From Paenibacillus tyrphae (GTDB taxonomy: Bacteria; Bacillota; Bacilli; Paenibacillales; NBRC-103111), in NCBI RefSeq assembly GCF_000722545.1, contig NZ_JNVM01000002.1:243477-307476 (forward strand): DNA of 64,000 bases, read 5' to 3'. The notes beneath the pieces were generated by a model. That model worked only from the letters and a program-made list of their open reading frames with translations. It did not search any database and had not been told where the DNA came from. The translations under genes and the position numbers were made by a program. Position 1 is the stretch's first letter; the number at the start of each line of letters is the position of its first letter. Shown here piece after piece: positions 1-6,843 of this stretch.

Positions 1-71
1 CGCTATCGCTTCTCCAGTGGATACTCCGCCTCCGTATGCATCTCTATTTTTATAAAGCCCTCTTTCTCAAC
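1..71. repeat. Partial copy of an interspersed palindromic element
   Basis: These bases align without gaps, at roughly four matches in five, to the reverse complement of the left half of the long palindromic element at 20568-20780. Shared blocks include CGCTATCGCT, TCCGTATG and ATCTCTATT. The copy is cut by the window start, so only one half is visible. No gene is seen in 1-157 apart from the 3' end of the MarR gene region. Confidence 0.6.
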
Positions 72-157
72 AAGCTCAGGGGGCTCTCCCCTTCTTGAAC
101 GCTCCTTACCATACAATAAGCTTAGCTTCCGCCGGCGTGCGGGTTTTCGTTGACCGC

Positions 158-643
158 TCAGTAATCCCATTCCAGCAAATCCTGCAGCAGCTCCCGGGCA
201 AAGGCCAGTTGCTCCGGCGTATATTTATCCAATAAGAGCATAAACCGCTGCTCGATCTCGCCATGTACCCGGTCATGAATTTTGTACAGCTTCTGGCCTT
301 TGGCCGTTAAGCGGAAATAAACTTCTTTCTTATTGTCGTGAAGCTGCTGCTTTTTGATCAAATCCGAGGCTAGCAGCTTTTGGGTGATCCGCGTGACGGA
401 ACCTTTCGTCAAATCGGTTTTCTCCGAAATCGTCGTCACGTTGATGGGCCCATGATCCCCAATACAGGCGATCAGGTGAACCTCGGACAAATGGAGATCC
501 AGCTTCTGGCCCAGCTCGGATTCTACCTTCTGCTTCTCTTCTCCGAATCGGACGGCAAATTTGCTGTCTCTCGTCTCCTGCTGCGTGATAAGTTCTAGGA
601 AAAGCTTGAAAATCCACTGCTTGTTAAGCTCGGTTTTGGACAT
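158..643 (-). CDS. MarR family transcriptional regulator
   Basis: A 161-residue cytoplasmic DNA-binding protein with the winged-helix layout of the MarR family. The recognition region at about residues 65-100 (TTISEKTDLTKGSVTRITQKL) is followed by a wing with LHDNKKEVYFRLT, and both ends are helical as in MarR dimers. MarR proteins usually repress neighbouring efflux or redox genes until a small phenolic ligand binds. Here the partner is the FAD monooxygenase just upstream on the same strand, and both promoters carry the same TTGTTT-N6-AAACAA palindrome. The start has an AGGAG ribosome site about 9 bases upstream. The ligand cannot be read from the sequence. Confidence 0.95.
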   Translation of the reverse strand: MSKTELNKQWIFKLFLELITQQETRDSKFAVRFGEEKQKVESELGQKLDLHLSEVHLIACIGDHGPINVTTISEKTDLTKGSVTRITQKLLASDLIKKQQLHDNKKEVYFRLTAKGQKLYKIHDRVHGEIEQRFMLLLDKYTPEQLAFARELLQDLLEWDY

Positions 644-681
644 CGGTTTAGGGTCTCCTCTTCGCGCATCATCTCCTTCTT

Positions 682-711
682 ATTATACACTTATTGTTTT
701 ACACGAAACAA
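682..711 (-). promoter_or_regulatory. MarR gene promoter with overlapping operator
   Basis: On the minus strand a TATAAT -10 box lies at 682-687. An 18-bp palindrome, TTGTTTTACACGAAACAA, lies at 694-711 over the spacer and -35 region. The same arms and 6-bp spacing recur before the monooxygenase gene, so this is inferred to be the MarR autoregulatory operator. Confidence 0.7.
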
Positions 712-718
712 TCTATTT

Positions 719-2227
719 TTAAATAGGACGGCTTCCGCACCAACGGGCGATTCCCCGCTTGACGGCTTCCAGCGGCTGCAGCTCCGATCGTGGAACCGCC
801 CATGCTATATATCCGTCCGGGCGAATCAGCGCCGTATGCACGTCGTCCCATTCGGCTTCCTTCCCGGCGATCGAGGCGCGAACGACCCGGATATGCCCGT
901 ACTCCTCCCAAGGGACAGCGTTGTTCAGCCGATCATCGGAAGCGAGATGGAGCAGGACGAAGCAGCCGGAGTGAAAAAGCTCATAAGCATTCAGAAAGGC
1001 ACCGCTATCCAGCCGCAGCTTCAATTCCGTAAAGCGGCGTCCGTTCAACGCGTGCGGCAGCGCCTCCTCATCCGGCGCATACCGGACAGCGAACGCCCCG
1101 ATCCGGGTAGCTAACTCCTTATTCGCCTCGGGAATACGAAGCAAGTCGGACAGCATGCTGCGCAGTTCTATCATTCTCGGCGAGAATTCAGATCCCATCA
1201 GCAGCGTTTGCGCCTGGGTATTGCGAAGCAGCGCCGTATTCACGGGGAATCGTTCCGTATGGTAGCTGTCCAGAAGCCAAGCGGGAGCCCGCCCCTTCAG
1301 CTCCGCCGCCAGCTTCCAGCCAAGATTCATCGCTTCCTGCAGCCCTACGTTCAGCCCCTGACCGCCGGCTGGGAAATGAATATGCGCCGCATCCCCCGCG
1401 AGGAAAATCCGTCCCTCCCGGTAACGCTTCGCTTGACGAGTCGCATTGCCGAAGCGGGATAGCCAGTACGGCTCGGAAATGCCCAGATCGCATCCGAGAA
1501 TGCGCTCCAGCCCCGAACGCAGCTCCTCCAGCGTTACCGGCTCTTCCTTCGGCACCATCGTCCTCGTGGGATCGATCATCACAATCCGATGCAGCCGGTC
1601 CGTCACGGGGAGAATCATGACCAGCCCGTGCTCGGTGAAGCGGGTAAGCACTTTCGTTTCCGGAGGATACGCCAGAACGACGTCTCCAAGCATCGCGGTT
1701 AAGGTCGCGTCCGTACCTTCGAACGGGATGCCCGCCTGCTTGCGGACAAGGCTGCCTGCTCCGTCTGCGCCGACAACATACGCTGCGGTCAGTACGGCTT
1801 CCCCTTTCGGACCGACGACAGTAACCTCCACGCCTTGCGCATCCTGGCGCACCGACACCACCTCCGCCTCCCGCCGAATTTCCACGCCGAGACTTTGCGC
1901 CCACACTTCCAGCACTTTCTCGGTATCGTGCTGCGGAATATACAGGTTGAAATTGGAGGAAGAATCAAATACCGAAAAATCCAATTTGGTATCCAGCGCC
2001 GCATAATGCCCTATTGGAAGCGGTTTTCCGATGCTCGCCAGCTTCGTTTTCAAGCCGCGCAAATCGAACGTCTCAAGCGAGCGGGGGTGGAGATTCAGCG
2101 CCCGGGAATACGGCATCGTTTCCTTCAAGCGCTCAAACAAGCATACCTTTACTCCGGCCAAAGCCAGCTCCGATGCCAGCATCATACCGACCGGACCTCC
2201 GCCGACAACGATCACTTCATAATCCAT
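719..2227 (-). CDS. FAD-dependent aromatic monooxygenase (class A flavoprotein)
   Basis: About 502 residues from an ATG at 2227 preceded by AAGGAGAGG; a longer frame to 2335 has no good ribosome site and would run over the operator. It shows the class A flavoprotein hydroxylase motifs: the dinucleotide-binding GGGPVG near residue 9, the DG motif in GADGAGS near 150, and the GD motif in FLAGDAAHIHFPAGGQG near 270. A C-terminal thioredoxin-like region (RPDGYIAWAV) resembles Rox/phenol-hydroxylase type enzymes. Such enzymes use NAD(P)H and O2 to hydroxylate aromatic compounds, including antibiotics such as rifampicin in Rox. The substrate is unknown. Control by the adjacent MarR protein is suggested by two shared operators upstream. 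Confidence 0.92.
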   Translation of the reverse strand: MDYEVIVVGGGPVGMMLASELALAGVKVCLFERLKETMPYSRALNLHPRSLETFDLRGLKTKLASIGKPLPIGHYAALDTKLDFSVFDSSSNFNLYIPQHDTEKVLEVWAQSLGVEIRREAEVVSVRQDAQGVEVTVVGPKGEAVLTAAYVVGADGAGSLVRKQAGIPFEGTDATLTAMLGDVVLAYPPETKVLTRFTEHGLVMILPVTDRLHRIVMIDPTRTMVPKEEPVTLEELRSGLERILGCDLGISEPYWLSRFGNATRQAKRYREGRIFLAGDAAHIHFPAGGQGLNVGLQEAMNLGWKLAAELKGRAPAWLLDSYHTERFPVNTALLRNTQAQTLLMGSEFSPRMIELRSMLSDLLRIPEANKELATRIGAFAVRYAPDEEALPHALNGRRFTELKLRLDSGAFLNAYELFHSGCFVLLHLASDDRLNNAVPWEEYGHIRVVRASIAGKEAEWDDVHTALIRPDGYIAWAVPRSELQPLEAVKRGIARWCGSRPI

Positions 2228-2267
2228 TCGTATCCTCTCCTTTTCTCCAATTACCGCTACGGTTTTT

Positions 2268-2345
2268 TTGTTTCGCACTAAATAATATAGGTGTTTTGTT
2301 TCGCGAGAAACAATATCATTATAGCAGATTGGCAATTTTATACAA
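2268..2345 (-). promoter_or_regulatory. Monooxygenase promoter with two MarR-type operators
   Basis: Minus-strand -10 TATAAT is at 2318-2323, with a weak -35 TTGTAT at 2340-2345. Just downstream lie two palindromes with the arms of the MarR promoter site: TTGTTTCGCGAGAAACAA at 2296-2313 and TTGTTTCGCACTAAATAA (one arm mismatch) at 2268-2285. They start 28 bp apart. Binding would block the early transcribed region. Confidence 0.7.
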
Positions 2346-2475
2346 CCCTGTATTTTTGGCTCTTTTCTAAAAGTTTGTTACCATAAGACGACTCTGCTAT
2401 AATTAAAACCAGAACGTTTGTTTGCGCGAGTAAATAACAATGCGCGTAGTAAGATAGCGTCATATGGAGATGAAG

Positions 2476-2673
2476 ATGTTGAACAATAAAAACATGAAAC
2501 TCAGGATTGCCTGGATTGTTCCAAACGTATTCATGTACCTTCTTTTCATTGGCTTTGGAGGCTTCGTACTTATTCATGCGGATGAATTAAGAGTTATCAA
2601 TCGAATTGGCATTTGGCTATTCTTGTTGCTTCTTGTGCTACTTGTGGCATTGTTGGGATCCTATCGAATTTAG
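2476..2673 (+). CDS. Small predicted membrane protein
   Basis: A 65-residue protein starting MLNNKNMKLRI, with two hydrophobic stretches (about residues 10-32 and 42-62) separated by a short charged loop. ATG 2476 is chosen over 2464 because GGAGATGAAG lies just before it. I do not recognise the family. It is single and flanked by opposite-strand genes, so a chance reading frame cannot be excluded. Confidence 0.4.
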   Translation: MLNNKNMKLRIAWIVPNVFMYLLFIGFGGFVLIHADELRVINRIGIWLFLLLLVLLVALLGSYRI

Positions 2674-2696
2674 TCTTGGATAAAGCAAGGAAAATT

Positions 2697-2722
2697 GTGA
2701 AAAAGGGCCGAGCATCGGCCCT
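2697..2722 (-). terminator. Terminator of the cytochrome module
   Basis: On the minus strand, the stem GGGCCGA-TGC-TCGGCCC at 2705-2721 is followed by a T run. It lies about 30 bases after the stop of the 340-residue membrane protein gene. Confidence 0.85.
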
Positions 2723-2752
2723 CTCCCTATTGCCTAAGCCCCCTCCGTGGAC

Positions 2753-3775
2753 TTATTTTTGCACGGTGCGCGGTGACTCTTCCATATACGGCTGCAAGTA
2801 AATCTCCCTCACCTCATGCCGGATCCAGCTCATCAGCGTCAGCACGATCAGCAGCACGCTAACAGTGGTGGCGAAGAGCCTTCGCCCGTCCTGCCTGACC
2901 AGGCGGACCAGCAGCCAGCATAAGCCGATGGCCAGCAGCACTGCGACCGCGAGCAGCGCGGTATGGAACGCGGAACCGCCCATAAACGCATGTTGGACGC
3001 GTCCGTCCATACTAAGCAGCAGCAGCGGTCCTGCAAGCAGTTGAAGCAGCGTGAAGCCCGCCGCCATCGTTTTGCCGTAACGCTTGGCTGCATCCGTGAC
3101 CGGTCCGGTGCCGTTCCGCTCGCGGCGTCTCGCCCACCCGTACAGGAACAGGCCGAGCATCGTGAAGCTCGCCGCCATAAAGTGAAGGTAGCGCTGCCAG
3201 ATGGTCGGATACGCGAACAGCGAGCGCCAGAAGCCGCGCTCCGGGTCCCACAGCTCGGGATGGAGCATCGAGGTCACGTTCGTGATGAACAGCAGCGGAA
3301 CGAACAGCAAGATCAGCGTGCCGAACAGGCCGAAGCTAAGGTGCAGCGCCTTGCGCTTCTGCCAGCGCTCCCATGTGAATTTATAGACGTACAGCGCCAG
3401 AAATGCGACGGTCAGCAGCGGAATGAGCAGCAGCCACATTTTCCCGATCAGGATCGTCGACGGATAAAAAAACTGGGTGTAAATGGTGCTGATGATCAGC
3501 AGCGGCGCAATGCCGAGCACGACGGCGATGCTTTTGACAATCGATACATGCGTCGCCATATGCTGCGCTAGACGGTCCAGAACCGCGTCCTTTCGGACGA
3601 TACCCTTCAGCTCGTTGTACACCGCGGACACGGAACCGGCCACCAGAATATTGACGAAAATGATATGAAGAATAAATCCGACGACCATCAGCACTTCGAA
3701 AAATGGCAGGTCGCCCGGAATGGCCAGCCCCAGATCGTTGGGCACCGGCGATTTGGCGGTCAAATAGGCGTTCAC
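2753..3775 (-). CDS. CydA-related multi-pass membrane subunit
   Basis: A 340-residue integral membrane protein with about eight hydrophobic helices. Candidate heme-ligand histidines sit in helices: GFILHIIFVN near residue 35, RLAQHMATHVS near 70 and RYLHFMAAS near 195. The helix pattern resembles the CydA (subunit I) fold of cytochrome bd oxidases, but the protein is shorter and lacks a recognisable quinol loop. Its start overlaps the stop of the upstream cytochrome-c fusion gene by four bases, so the two are co-translated and probably form one membrane complex. No CydB or CydCD gene accompanies it. It may be a bd-like oxidase or quinol dehydrogenase of undefined acceptor. Confidence 0.7.
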   Translation of the reverse strand: MNAYLTAKSPVPNDLGLAIPGDLPFFEVLMVVGFILHIIFVNILVAGSVSAVYNELKGIVRKDAVLDRLAQHMATHVSIVKSIAVVLGIAPLLIISTIYTQFFYPSTILIGKMWLLLIPLLTVAFLALYVYKFTWERWQKRKALHLSFGLFGTLILLFVPLLFITNVTSMLHPELWDPERGFWRSLFAYPTIWQRYLHFMAASFTMLGLFLYGWARRRERNGTGPVTDAAKRYGKTMAAGFTLLQLLAGPLLLLSMDGRVQHAFMGGSAFHTALLAVAVLLAIGLCWLLVRLVRQDGRRLFATTVSVLLIVLTLMSWIRHEVREIYLQPYMEESPRTVQK

Positions 3776-5091
3776 TCTGCACCGTTCCTCTCCGAAACCA
3801 TCTTGTGAATATAGGCGGCCAGCGCCTTAACTTCCTCCTCCGTTCCCGCAAACGGTGGCATGACCGGACGGATATTGTGCATTTGAGGGATGAAGGACGC
3901 CAGCGCTTCCTCGCTCCAGCCCTTCGCCCTCTCCGTCATGACCCGGCTGCGCCGGGGACCGTCGATGCTGTGACAGGCGATGCACTGCATGCGGAACAGC
4001 TCTTCCCCGGCCTGGAGCTTGTTCGCCTCGGTCACCTCCCGGATCGGAGAAAGCTTCGCTTGCGCCAGCGCGCCATCCTTGCGAAACCGCTCGACATCCG
4101 TTTTCAGCACGCCGTTGGCGTACATGTAATTGTAAATGACGTAGGGCTTGCGAATATTTTCCCGGACGATCTCGAATTCGGTAATCAGCAGCAGCGAGAA
4201 TGCCGCCGTGAATACGGTGAGCACAACCGGGTACTTCGTTCGGCCATCCATCAGCATGACGCCGAGCACGAACATGAGCAGCAGCCCGAGCACGTTGATA
4301 AAGGCGAACGTGAAGTCGCTCATCCCCGACGCCCAGACGACCAGCGTTTGCGCTTGATCGGGCAGCGTCTTTAGATACCACCACCCGGATGCGAGCATCA
4401 GCGGCACGGAAACGACGAGCCATTTGCCGTACAGCTTCAAGACAATGTGACGGTCAAGCGAGTCTTTTACAAACCATCGGTTCAGTGGCGTCAATACCGC
4501 AACCCCCAGCGTAATAGCGGCGAAGGTGCGGAACAGCGTCGAAGGCACCCAAGTCGTATTCAAGAACGCGCTCCAGAACGACAGCGTCTCGACCCAATCG
4601 CCCGGATTGATCTGGGCGGCCAAAATGCCGGTAATGATCACCATCGTGAACCAGGACATGATGCACAGCGCAAGGCCAGTCCGCAAATGCAGCTTTTTCT
4701 TCTCTCCCTTCCAGCGGTCCCATGTGTAAAAATACGTCAACAGCAAGACGACTTCCGATACGAACACCAGCCATTCCGTAAACCAAGCCCAATGGAAAAT
4801 ACGCAGCAACGAGCCGATCGCATTGGGCAGTATAACGGTCGTTGTAAACCAAATGCCTACTCCCGTCATCGCTCCGGCCGTCGTCGTGATGATCAGAATC
4901 CATTTGCTCAGCCATCTGGCGTAGGCCTCCAGCCTTTCGTTACCTCTTTTGAAAGCGGCATACTCCATGGATACCATAAGAACGGACCCGCCGATGGCTA
5001 CGGCATGATTGATCATGACGTGCAGCACCGCCATCATGCCGATCAGGTTGCCGTTGCCGACCCAACCGAAATCGATTGTCGGAAATTCCAC
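3772..5091 (-). CDS. CydA-like membrane protein fused to cytochrome c domain
   Basis: About 439 residues from a GTG at 5091 with AAAGGGAG nine bases upstream; an earlier ATG at 5142 would place the leader hairpin inside the gene. The N-terminal ~330 residues form several transmembrane helices with CydA-like features (VLHVMINHAVAIGG; acidic helix FTEWLVFVSEVV). The C-terminal ~90 residues are a class I cytochrome c domain with heme motif CIACH near residue 369 and a distal Met in IRPVMPPF. This suggests quinol oxidation coupled to a covalently bound heme c on the outer face of the membrane. The CydA helix that normally carries the second heme-ligand His appears as LFRTFAAIT, without His, whereas the partner gene keeps one. 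Confidence 0.75.
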   Translation of the reverse strand: MEFPTIDFGWVGNGNLIGMMAVLHVMINHAVAIGGSVLMVSMEYAAFKRGNERLEAYARWLSKWILIITTTAGAMTGVGIWFTTTVILPNAIGSLLRIFHWAWFTEWLVFVSEVVLLLTYFYTWDRWKGEKKKLHLRTGLALCIMSWFTMVIITGILAAQINPGDWVETLSFWSAFLNTTWVPSTLFRTFAAITLGVAVLTPLNRWFVKDSLDRHIVLKLYGKWLVVSVPLMLASGWWYLKTLPDQAQTLVVWASGMSDFTFAFINVLGLLLMFVLGVMLMDGRTKYPVVLTVFTAAFSLLLITEFEIVRENIRKPYVIYNYMYANGVLKTDVERFRKDGALAQAKLSPIREVTEANKLQAGEELFRMQCIACHSIDGPRRSRVMTERAKGWSEEALASFIPQMHNIRPVMPPFAGTEEEVKALAAYIHKMVSERNGAE

Positions 5092-5112
5092 CTTCCCGCA
5101 CTCCCTTTCTAT

Positions 5113-5150
5113 AAAAAAAATAATCCTTGCCGCAAGCGACAAGAATTATT
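5113..5150 (-). terminator. Terminator-like hairpin in the cytochrome operon leader
   Basis: On the minus strand an 11-bp stem (AATAATTCTTG pairing with CAAGGATTATT, one mismatch) is followed by eight T residues. It ends about 22 bases before the GTG start of the cytochrome gene, so no promoter fits between hairpin and gene. Transcripts of the operon must pass through it, which suggests attenuation. It could also terminate the DUF6262 gene about 80 bases upstream. Confidence 0.65.
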
Positions 5151-5229
5151 GTATAGAAGTCGTTTTCGTTCAAAATGACTCCCCAGGGCTAATATATTGA
5201 TAAAAAAGTGAACAAACACGTCATTTACT

Positions 5230-5568
5230 TTAAATAATAACCGGTATTTTCGATTTTCTCAGAATTTCTTGCAATTTCCGCACTTCTTTTCGCAACTTCT
5301 CGTTTTCTTCCTCCAGCCGCTGCGTAAGCCTGCATTTCTCGCTCGACTCCGTCTGCTCTTGCATGCGCAGCCGCTCGATCTTGTCGCGAAGCTCAGGATG
5401 GGTATACAGAAACGGCTTGGACACGCCGGCTTCAATCGATACGGTATTGAAATTAATCTTCAGCTTTTCCTTCCTCAACCGTTCAATGGCTGTTACGGCC
5501 TTGCGGTACGCCTCAATCGTCTTTTGCTCGCTGAATTTTTTAATCCCTTCGACATTTCTACGCTGCAT
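5230..5568 (-). CDS. TnpC-like / DUF6262 transposon accessory protein
   Basis: About 112 residues from an ATG at 5568 with AGGGAGG upstream. The middle (INFNTVSIEAGVSKPFLYTHPELRDKIERLR, residues ~40-70) matches the small helix-turn-helix protein family found as TnpC in Tn554-like elements. It is followed by a coiled coil rich in E, K and L (residues ~70-105). In Tn554-type transposons it accompanies two tyrosine recombinases, TnpA and TnpB, and affects transposition efficiency. No complete recombinase is present here, so the gene appears orphaned; a possible recombinase tail lies at 5656-5784. Confidence 0.75.
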   Translation of the reverse strand: MQRRNVEGIKKFSEQKTIEAYRKAVTAIERLRKEKLKINFNTVSIEAGVSKPFLYTHPELRDKIERLRMQEQTESSEKCRLTQRLEEENEKLRKEVRKLQEILRKSKIPVII

Positions 5569-5630
5569 AAGGCTACCTCCCTGCATTCAGTTCTTTTCGC
5601 GAAACCTTGTCTTTATTATAACGAACAATA

Positions 5631-5675
5631 AAAGGCGAAAAATGACCCCTTTGAGTCAATTTTCCGCCTTTTTTA
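5631..5675. terminator. Bidirectional hairpin terminator
   Basis: The arms AAAGGCG and CGCCTTT, extended by AAAATGAC/GTCAATTT pairing, are followed by TTTTTT on the plus strand and TTTTATT on the minus strand. It lies between the transposon remnant and the TnpC-like gene. Confidence 0.55.
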
Positions 5676-5784
5676 TGAACAAACGGTGGATGACCGGCTT
5701 CCGCGTCCTTCTGTCCATTTGGGCCATCGGTGCTTCAATAAATTCCCACCGTTTCTTGCTCCATTTCCAAGGAAACGGTGCGGC
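5656..5784 (-). pseudogene. C-terminal fragment, possible transposon recombinase remnant
   Basis: A 42-codon open stretch with no start codon of its own encodes a basic tail containing KRWEFIEAPMAQMDRR and PVIHRLFIKKAEN, then a stop. It lies directly before the TnpC-like gene on the same strand, where a Tn554-like element would end its tnpB. The composition looks protein-coding, but the recombinase assignment is inference from position, not from a recognised motif. Confidence 0.35.
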
Positions 5785-5788
5785 TTAC

Positions 5789-6718
5789 TCAAACACGTAT
5801 TTGGCTTTCTTGTCCCTTATGCCCGAATGCCGCATCATCCGGCTTGCTCACAGTCAGCACGGTGCGCCCGTTCTCTCTGCGGAGAGCGAACGACCAGCCC
5901 ATCTTCGCCGTGCGGTCTTGGATGATTTTCAAGCCGTAGCCGTTCTTCTTCGACAGTGGATCGGATACGAAGCCTTGGCCGTCGTCCGCAATCGTACACC
6001 TCCAGCCGTCATCCGGTCCTGGGGCGTCCTTGCCTTGTATCCAGACGTTCGCCGCCGCCGCATGCTTGAAGACATTGATTAAAGCTTCGCGAAGCGTAGC
6101 GTACAGCTCCACCTTTTCTTTCACGGTCATGCGCTCCTCGGACAGCTCCCATTCCAGGTGGACGGCAATGCCGGTATCTTCCCTGAAATCCGCAATCAGG
6201 TGCTGGACGGACTCCATCCACGGCTGCGCTTGCGGCACGGCCGGATACCGCAAGCCGTCGATCGCCTGGCGGACATAGTCGTTCACTTCGTGTACGGTTT
6301 TCCGCAGGCTTTGATACAACTCTCCCATCGGAACTGCATGGCTTTGTTCCATCCGGTCCACGCGGACCGATAACAAAAATAACGATTGGGCGATGCCGTC
6401 ATGAAGCTCCGAAGCCACTCTCTCCCGCTCTTCCAAAGCCGCCTTCGCGGCCTGCTCCTGCTGCAGTTGCTCCTGCAATTGCTCCATCAGCGCAAATAGC
6501 TTCCGAAGCAGCGTCATCGTGACGAGGTAAACGAGCAAAGGCGCCAGCCAATTGCCCAAATCCATCGAAATGTAAGGAAGCAAAAACGCATGCCGGGTAT
6601 ACTCCCATATCCCGATCGTTAGCGTAGGAATGATTAAAATCAAGCTTTTCAAATGCTTATACAATGAGACAAATCCTCCCGGTATGAACTCGGCGTCGGC
6701 GAAACCACGCTCCTTCAT
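5789..6718 (-). CDS. NarL-type sensor histidine kinase (HisKA_3)
   Basis: A 309-residue membrane kinase. Residues ~20-75 hold two hydrophobic helices (LKSLILIIPTLTIGIWEY; LLVYLVTMTLLRKLF). A coiled coil follows, then the HisKA_3 phospho-acceptor box ERVASELHDGIAQSLF (H near residue 107). The ATPase domain has the N box EALINVFKHA, the G1 box DDGQGF and the G2 box GYGLKII. Such kinases normally pair with a LuxR-type response regulator, but none is encoded next to it. It lies between the methyltransferase terminator and the transposon remnant, so its partner may have been lost or lie elsewhere. Confidence 0.93.
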   Translation of the reverse strand: MKERGFADAEFIPGGFVSLYKHLKSLILIIPTLTIGIWEYTRHAFLLPYISMDLGNWLAPLLVYLVTMTLLRKLFALMEQLQEQLQQEQAAKAALEERERVASELHDGIAQSLFLLSVRVDRMEQSHAVPMGELYQSLRKTVHEVNDYVRQAIDGLRYPAVPQAQPWMESVQHLIADFREDTGIAVHLEWELSEERMTVKEKVELYATLREALINVFKHAAAANVWIQGKDAPGPDDGWRCTIADDGQGFVSDPLSKKNGYGLKIIQDRTAKMGWSFALRRENGRTVLTVSKPDDAAFGHKGQESQIRV

Positions 6719-6784
6719 CTAAACATAATTAAGCAACCATGCCTATGACTCGCCGGGGCTATCTTTTCTAACGAAAAACGTCTG

Positions 6785-6821
6785 CAAAAAAATAATCCTT
6801 GCCGCCTTCGACAAGGATTAT
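6785..6821 (-). terminator. Terminator of the cobalamin operon
   Basis: On the minus strand the perfect 10-bp stem ATAATCCTTG/CAAGGATTAT is followed by seven T residues, about 20 bases after the methyltransferase stop. The stem and part of the loop are nearly the same as the hairpin at 5113-5150. Confidence 0.85.
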
Positions 6822-6843
6822 GGTATAGATGCAGCCTGCCCGA

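Noticed and set aside
2338..2577. A 79-codon minus-strand frame upstream of the monooxygenase
   Set aside because: It overlaps the monooxygenase promoter region and the small plus-strand membrane gene, and has no ribosome site.
5120..6821. The two near-identical hairpins as regulator binding sites (inverted repeats)
   Set aside because: Both are followed by a T run on the minus strand, so terminator function explains them better.
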